Shown one piece after another: positions 59,596 to 64,000 of a stretch of DNA of 64,000 nucleotides. The notes below the pieces were generated by a model. That model saw only the letters and a program-made list of their open reading frames with translations, made no database searches and was not told where the DNA came from. Origin of the DNA: Caldilineaceae bacterium (GTDB lineage: Bacteria; Chloroflexota; Anaerolineae; Caldilineales; Caldilineaceae); NCBI GenBank assembly GCA_026645575.1, contig JAPKMW010000010.1, forward strand, positions 1 to 64,000, written 5' to 3'. Position 1 is the first letter of the stretch. Every line of letters begins with the position of its first letter. A program made the translations under genes and the position numbers.

Positions 59596-60882
59596 ATGAA
59601 CAAGACTCTCTTGGTGGGCCTGCGTGAATTTCGGCAGCGTATCCGCTCGCGCGGTTTTTGGCTGGGGCTGCTTAGTTTGCCGCTCACCTTTTTGGTCATC
59701 TGGGCGGTGGGCGCTTTTGCCGCGCCAACGACGCCTGCCCCGTCGGCAGCCACCACCCCAACCGCACCAACAACGCCGCCGGTAACGCCACCCCAACCCA
59801 TTGGCTATGTCGATCAGGCCGAGCTGATCCAGTCCATCCCTGAGCGGGTGACGTTACCCTTTACCCCCTTTGCCGAAGAGACAACCGCCCAACAAGCGTT
59901 GGCAAGCGGGGCCATTGCCGCCTACTATGTTGTGCCGCCCGCGTATCGCACCACCGGCGCTGTACAGCGCGTCAGTCAGACTTTGCCCACGCTGACAGCG
60001 CCCGCCGATGTTGAACAATTTGAATGGCTGTTGCTTGCCAACTTGCTCCCCACGGTCAGCCCTGCCGATCTGACCCGCTTGCAGCGCCCCTTTAACGGCG
60101 GCAGCCCGATCTTTGTCGATCTCGCCCCCACCGAGACAGCCCCCACCGAGACAGCCCCCAGCGAGACAGTGCGGACTGACGAGAATGAACTGAACTTTTT
60201 GCCCTTCCTGGTCACCATCTTAATTACCGTCCCCCTCTTTACCAGCGGCGGCTATCTGTTACAGAGCCTGCTCCAGGAGAAGAGCAACCGGGTGATGGAA
60301 ACCTTACTTCTGTCGCTGCGCCCGACCCAACTGCTCACCGGCAAGTTGCTGGGGCTGAGTTTGCTCACCCTGGTGCAATATGGCGTCTGGGCGCTGCTGG
60401 CGCTGGGCATTCAGGCCGTGCGCGGCGGCAACCCAGCGACCATGATGACGGGGTTGAATCTTACCGGCGGCGAAGTGCTGCTGGTGCTGCTCTACGCTTT
60501 GGGCGGCTATCTGCTCTATGCCACGGTGATGGCCGGCATTGGCGCGCTGGCGCCCAACCTGGAAAATAGCCGCACCTGGGTCTTTCTGGTCAGCCTGCCG
60601 ATCTTGCTGCCGATCTATCTCTGGACGGCGATCACGACGCTACCGGATGGACCCCTGGCGACCGCCCTCAGCCTGATCCCCTTTTCGGCGCCGGTCGCCA
60701 TGTTGCTGCGCATCAACGTGACCGCGGTGCCAGCCTGGCAACATGGGGTGAGTTTGGCGCTGCTGGCGCTGACAAGCTTGGGCGCGCTCGCTTTTATCGC
60801 ACGCCTCTTCCGCGCCCAAACCTTGCTCAGTGGCGAAGCGCTCTCGCTGCGCCGGCTCTGGCAGGCGCTCACCGTTGCTTGA
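59596..60882 (+). CDS. ABC-2 type permease (NatB-like), second of two
   Basis: A 428-residue paralogue of the preceding permease with the same layout: an N-terminal helix after LLVGLREFRQRIRSRGFWLG, a large external domain and a helix bundle with the ABC-2 motif SLLQEKSNRVMETLLLSLRP, then TQLLTGKLLGLSLLTLVQYG. The external domain contains Pro/Thr-rich segments, including a short tandem repeat TETAPTETAPSETV (from base 60130) and APTTPAPSAATTPTAPTTPP near the N-terminus. ATG 59596 has AGGAG upstream. It should pair with the first permease. Confidence 0.9.
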   Translation: MNKTLLVGLREFRQRIRSRGFWLGLLSLPLTFLVIWAVGAFAAPTTPAPSAATTPTAPTTPPVTPPQPIGYVDQAELIQSIPERVTLPFTPFAEETTAQQALASGAIAAYYVVPPAYRTTGAVQRVSQTLPTLTAPADVEQFEWLLLANLLPTVSPADLTRLQRPFNGGSPIFVDLAPTETAPTETAPSETVRTDENELNFLPFLVTILITVPLFTSGGYLLQSLLQEKSNRVMETLLLSLRPTQLLTGKLLGLSLLTLVQYGVWALLALGIQAVRGGNPATMMTGLNLTGGEVLLVLLYALGGYLLYATVMAGIGALAPNLENSRTWVFLVSLPILLPIYLWTAITTLPDGPLATALSLIPFSAPVAMLLRINVTAVPAWQHGVSLALLALTSLGALAFIARLFRAQTLLSGEALSLRRLWQALTVA

Positions 60883-60924
60883 TTCACTCCTCCTGGTCCC
60901 TGCCGGTTGCTGCGTTAAGCGGAG

Positions 60925-60953
60925 TTGAAGCCGCTGCTCGTTCCGTGTATACT
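60925..60953 (+). promoter_or_regulatory. Promoter of the Gfo/Idh gene
   Basis: TTGAAG (60925-60930), a 17-bp spacer and TATACT (60948-60953), about 67 bp upstream of the start codon of the oxidoreductase gene. Close to the sigma70 consensus. Confidence 0.7.
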
Positions 60954-61019
60954 ATGGGCAAGCTTCCCAGGCATTTGTCCTGTCCGCAACGCAAACATTG
61001 ACAACAAAGGAGTTTCTCG

Positions 61020-62189
61020 ATGTCCACACAACTCAAAGCTGGCGTCATTGGTCTTGGCATCTTAGGCCGTCAACATGCCCAGTTTCTCTACAACCACCCT
61101 GCCGTCACCTTAATGGCCGTCAGCGACCTGCGTCCGGCGGTGGCGGCGCAAACCGGGGTCGAGTTGGGCGCCGAGGTCTTCACCGACTATGAAGAGATGC
61201 TGGCGCGCCACCAACTCGATCTGGTGATCGTCGCCACGCCTGATCATCTTCACCGCGCGCCGACGATTGCGGCCTTGGAAGCAGGCGTCCCTAATCTTAT
61301 CCAGGAAAAACCCTTGGCGACCAGCATGGTGGATGCCGAGGCGATTTACGATGTGGTAGAGCGCACCGGGGCGCGCCTCTTCATCAATTTTGCCAACCGC
61401 GGCTCGACCCTCGACCTGGCAACCCGCTACACCATTCAAAATGGACTGCTGGGTCGCGTGGTCTATGGCGAAGCGCGGCTGGATGATAATATTACCGTCC
61501 CAACACAGATGTGGGGCGAACGCACCCATGAATGGGCGTCCGGCTCCTCAACAGCCCACTTCTTGCTGAGTCATGTCGTCGATCTCTTGCGCTGGTACTT
61601 TGCCCCGGCGGAGGTGACGGACGTTTACGCCATCAGCCAGCAGGAGGTGCTGGGCTATACGCCTGATCTCTATGACGCCTATCTCACCTTTACCAGCGGG
61701 CTGAAGGTGCGGGTGAAGGCGGAGTGGATTCGTCACATGGATGAACTGGTCGAATTTTATCTCTCCTTTTCTGGCGATGAGGGGACGCTGATCTATAACA
61801 AGCGGCCCGGCTTTGGCGCTCAGGAAGGATGGCGCGCCAATCTCTCACGCAAACTCGACCCAGCGGCGCTGCTTGACCATCGCAACGTGCTGCTTGGTCA
61901 GGGGATCAACCTGGCGGCGCGCATTCACCAGCCCATGCCAACGACTGGCCAACTCTCGGCGGGAGGCGATCAACTGGCGTTGGCCTTAGAGCGGCTTGGC
62001 CCTAGCCACGGCGGCGTTCTGGCGCTCAATGATGCCTTTATTGACAGTATTCTGGAAGAAACGTTGACGCCAGAGTCGTGGCAAGACCGCGGCCCGTTGC
62101 CCAATCATATTGATGGCTTGCGTCAAGCACAGGTGGTTATGGCGATTATTGAATCGAGTCGCTGCGGCGCCCCCGTGCGGGTTGGGTAG
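61020..62189 (+). CDS. Gfo/Idh/MocA-family oxidoreductase (second)
   Basis: A 389-residue NAD(P)-dependent dehydrogenase, not closely similar to the one at 49 kb. The Rossmann motif is AGVIGLGILGRQHAQFLYNH, the EKP motif is LIQEKPLATSMVDAEA (about residues 95-110), and the catalytic region has STAHFLLSHVVDLLRWYF (His about 190). The substrate is probably a cyclitol or sugar. ATG 61020 with AAAGGAG 8 nt upstream and a clear promoter at 60925-60953. It is transcribed alone and ends before a fold-back repeat. Confidence 0.92.
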   Translation: MSTQLKAGVIGLGILGRQHAQFLYNHPAVTLMAVSDLRPAVAAQTGVELGAEVFTDYEEMLARHQLDLVIVATPDHLHRAPTIAALEAGVPNLIQEKPLATSMVDAEAIYDVVERTGARLFINFANRGSTLDLATRYTIQNGLLGRVVYGEARLDDNITVPTQMWGERTHEWASGSSTAHFLLSHVVDLLRWYFAPAEVTDVYAISQQEVLGYTPDLYDAYLTFTSGLKVRVKAEWIRHMDELVEFYLSFSGDEGTLIYNKRPGFGAQEGWRANLSRKLDPAALLDHRNVLLGQGINLAARIHQPMPTTGQLSAGGDQLALALERLGPSHGGVLALNDAFIDSILEETLTPESWQDRGPLPNHIDGLRQAQVVMAIIESSRCGAPVRVG

Positions 62190-62236
62190 GCGGAAGCTGC
62201 GTCAGGTGCGTTCGTTTTTGTGGCGAAACGTACCCT

Positions 62237-62319
62237 ACCGCCAAGCACGCCGAGAGTGCAAAGGAATCGCGAAGCAGATCTAGAGAAAAACCTTTGCGAA
62301 TCTTTGCACTCTTGGCGGT
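62237..62319. repeat. Fold-back word repeat (GCAAAG/GGCGG type)
   Basis: ACCGCCAAG (62237-62245) and AGAGTGCAAAGG (62253-62264) on the left are matched by CCTTTGC, CTTTGCACTCT and CTTGGCGGT on the right (62291-62319). It lies between the convergent Gfo/Idh and acetyltransferase genes and may end both transcripts. I believe similar CTTTGCGTCTTGGCGG-type words occur between genes in many environmental bacteria; this is from memory. Confidence 0.65.
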
Positions 62320-62347
62320 GATCAAGTGCTTTCGCAACAGCAACGCT

Positions 62348-63247
62348 CTAGGCAAAATGGTTGAGCCAGCACTGCTGCACATAGAGCTTGCGGAAGCCCA
62401 TCGCCAGGTAGAACGGCTTATCGGTTGCGACATAGGCCACCGTCGCCCCCAGTTCGCCACAGCGGCGAATGCCTTCCAACACCGCCGCCGTACCTAAACC
62501 CATGCGCCGGTAATCCGGGTCGGTTGCCACTGGTTCGACATAGCCAAAGCGGTTGACCGGTTCATACCACAAGCCGCTAAAGGCGACAAAATCCCTGTTG
62601 GGCGCTTCGACGACAATGGTCAAATCCAGGCGAAAGTTGGGTCCAGACTGCATCCGTAAGCGCCCGGCGGGGCCATCGGCGGGCGGCTCGCCGGGGTGGT
62701 TGAAGCCGCGCCAGAGAACCCGATCGGTTTTGACCAGATCATTGTCATCGGCCAGGCTTTTGAGGCGAAAGCCCGCAGGCAAACGAATGGGCGGGAAGGG
62801 ATCAGGAATCACAAATTGCGACATGGGACGGTGCGAATCCGTCGCCAGGGTATAACCCCGTGCCTGTGCGATTTGGGCAAAGGGCGTGTCGAAGTCGTTG
62901 ATAAAGGCTTTGAGGTAACGCCGCCCATCATGGGTCACGCTGGTAAACTGCTCTTCGGCGTAGCGTAACATGGCTTCTTTCAGATGTGTATAGGCCGGAT
63001 GGGTTTGAAAAAAGGCTTCGCCCAAACGCAACTCATACATGGTCACGCCGACGATGGCGCCGTTCTCTTCCCAGATGCCAATGCGTTGGGCGGCGTCGTC
63101 GTCGAACCAGGGATGGGTGTAGGCATACTCCCAGACGGGCTGAAACCAGTTGCCGTCGCGGTTTTCGGGTTGGTAGAGGGTGGATAAGAACGCACTAATG
63201 GCCGGGAAATCAACCGGGCCGGCGCAAGTGCGCATGGTGATTGTCAT
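62348..63247 (-). CDS. GNAT-family N-acetyltransferase, probably two-domain
   Basis: A 299-residue protein. The C-terminal GNAT domain has the acetyl-CoA motif VATDPDYRRMGLGTAAVLEG (about residues 240-260, R-R-x-G-L-G) and ends AMGFRKLYVQQCWLNHF. The N-terminal half (ISAFLSTLYQPENRDGNWFQ, IGIWEENGAIVGVTMYEL) looks like a second, degenerate GNAT fold. ATG 63247 has AGGAT about 10 nt upstream; an alternative ATG at 63259 overlaps the stop codon of the upstream PAS gene as ATGA. The two genes are thus coupled. The acceptor is unknown. Confidence 0.85.
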   Translation of the reverse strand: MTITMRTCAGPVDFPAISAFLSTLYQPENRDGNWFQPVWEYAYTHPWFDDDAAQRIGIWEENGAIVGVTMYELRLGEAFFQTHPAYTHLKEAMLRYAEEQFTSVTHDGRRYLKAFINDFDTPFAQIAQARGYTLATDSHRPMSQFVIPDPFPPIRLPAGFRLKSLADDNDLVKTDRVLWRGFNHPGEPPADGPAGRLRMQSGPNFRLDLTIVVEAPNRDFVAFSGLWYEPVNRFGYVEPVATDPDYRRMGLGTAAVLEGIRRCGELGATVAYVATDKPFYLAMGFRKLYVQQCWLNHFA

Positions 63248-63255
63248 ACTTGTTT

Positions 63256-64000
63256 TCATCCTACATATTTGGGATACAATTTTACCCGACACTCAGGACA
63301 GATGCTATGGCTGAAATGGGCATCCGAATGGTCGTGGATGTAGACTTCCACTTGATGCCAGTAGCCGTCATCATCGCGGATCTTTTTACAAGATGCACAA
63401 ATGGGCAACAAACCGCTTAATTTTTTGACCTGGGCCAATGCCTCTGTAAGCAACGCAATGGTCGCTTCCTTTTCCGCTTCTGCTCGACGCCGTTCGAGAT
63501 TTTCTCGCTGTAATTTAGCATACGCTTGCTGTAAATCCTTGGTGCGTGCATCGACCATCACTTCCAGTTGGGCGGCGTAGGCTTGGCGGGCTTCTTCCAC
63601 CTGTTTGCGCTGGGTGGCATCGCGAAAAGCGGCCGCAACGCCCAAGAAGCGCCCTAATTTATCATGAACTGGAAAGGTAATGGTATCGACCGGGATCGCC
63701 TCGCCATTGGCCTGGCGCAGGCGATGTTCTCCTTGCCAACTTCCGGAGATGCCTTCGATAATCGCAACCCGGCCGGCGACGCTAGCGGCAGTGGCCAGAT
63801 CAATGTGCTGATAGAGCGCCTGCCACCAGGCCAGATCCAGATCGACGGCAGGGTCAATGGTCGCCTGCGGGCCTGTGCCCAGTACCCCTGGCCCACCCAA
63901 GTAATCAACCACCGCATAGCCAGAGATCATCCCAGCCACGGTATTATCAAACCCAATATAACAGGCGATATTGACCCCTTCAATGGGTTCGAGTTGGTTA
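63256..64000 (-). CDS. PAS-domain signalling protein, C-terminal part (cut by window edge)
   Basis: The frame is open to the window end, so the start lies outside. A PAS/PAC domain (GEHRLRQANGEAIPVDTITF, then GRFLGVAAAFRDATQRK) is followed by a coiled coil of about 75 residues (VEEARQAYAAQLEVMVDART through RRRAEAEKEATIALL). It ends in a Cys-rich module PICASCKKIRDDDGYWHQVE with a later ICPEC, a conserved C-terminal tail of many PAS/response-regulator proteins that may bind a metal. No kinase domain is present, so it may signal through the tail module or a partner. Its stop overlaps the possible start of the acetyltransferase gene. Confidence 0.8.
   Translation of the reverse strand, partial: NQLEPIEGVNIACYIGFDNTVAGMISGYAVVDYLGGPGVLGTGPQATIDPAVDLDLAWWQALYQHIDLATAASVAGRVAIIEGISGSWQGEHRLRQANGEAIPVDTITFPVHDKLGRFLGVAAAFRDATQRKQVEEARQAYAAQLEVMVDARTKDLQQAYAKLQRENLERRRAEAEKEATIALLTEALAQVKKLSGLLPICASCKKIRDDDGYWHQVEVYIHDHSDAHFSHSICPECRVKLYPKYVG

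Overview
The window reads as chromosomal DNA of a Chloroflexota bacterium, most likely of the Anaerolineae/Caldilineae group. This is inferred from gene content and style, not from a marker gene: moderate-to-high GC, many secreted proteins with Pro/Thr-rich linkers, sugar and peptide uptake operons of the family 1 and family 5 binding-protein types, Gfo/Idh/MocA and enolase-superfamily sugar enzymes, STAND (NACHT) proteins with a C-terminal formylglycine-generating-enzyme-like (FGE) domain, and an abundance of intergenic palindromes. Only one RNA gene was found, a tRNA-Ser(CGA).

Layout. 0-7 kb: tail of an IS630-type transposase, a tandem XRE repressor pair facing a small gene with its own promoter and operator, a PD-(D/E)XK-like protein, a DnaE2/ImuC-type polymerase without imuA/imuB, and a two-gene operon of unknowns. 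7-10 kb: a large secreted adhesin-like protein of SdrD B-type repeats. 10-14 kb: a peptide ABC uptake operon (binding protein, two permeases). 14-17 kb: an amidase, an atypical carbamoyltransferase and a P-loop kinase. 17-22 kb: a probable chromosomal integron, with an integron integrase on the plus strand, a divergent row of minus-strand genes (kinase, acetyltransferase, Rpn-type nuclease, an unknown) and one good plus one degenerate attC-like fold between them. 22-30 kb: zinc alcohol dehydrogenase, SecF/SecD, thioesterase, and a cell-surface glycan set (GT4, GtrA, O-antigen-ligase-like). 30-32 kb: a secreted M28 peptidase and the tRNA. 32-42 kb: an accessory island with two large NACHT-FGE proteins, a ribbon-helix-helix/TPR gene pair, a double GxxExxY protein boxed in by two dimers of a MITE-like element, and an SH3 lipoprotein. 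43-51 kb: a LacI-controlled sugar uptake and catabolic cluster with a clear promoter/operator. 51-64 kb: DUF1996 secreted protein, MFS transporter, a 35-residue Lys-rich protein, LMW phosphatase, galactonate-dehydratase-like enzyme, App1-like phosphatase, a three-gene ABC-2 export operon, another Gfo/Idh oxidoreductase, an acetyltransferase and the end of a PAS protein.

Three kinds of non-coding elements recur. (1) A MITE-like family of about 140-148 bp with termini ACAACAACGGATT (five copies, four as two dimers). (2) A REP-like family of hairpins around a GTCACGGAC core, whose outer stems differ between copies but are self-complementary in every copy (seven copies, larger ones ending in GTAACTAC). 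(3) Fold-back blocks made of short tandem words followed by their reverse complement; two of these fill the gap between a binding-protein gene and its permease gene. In several cases the element supplies a stop codon or the last residues of a protein.

The most promising accessory system is the 33-42 kb island. The NACHT-FGE proteins look like NTPase-switch immune or self/non-self receptors. Their C-terminal FGE folds lack the catalytic cysteines and have a divergent segment between conserved GGSW and GFRVVVVP blocks, as in targets of diversity-generating retroelements. No reverse transcriptase or template repeat was found in this window.
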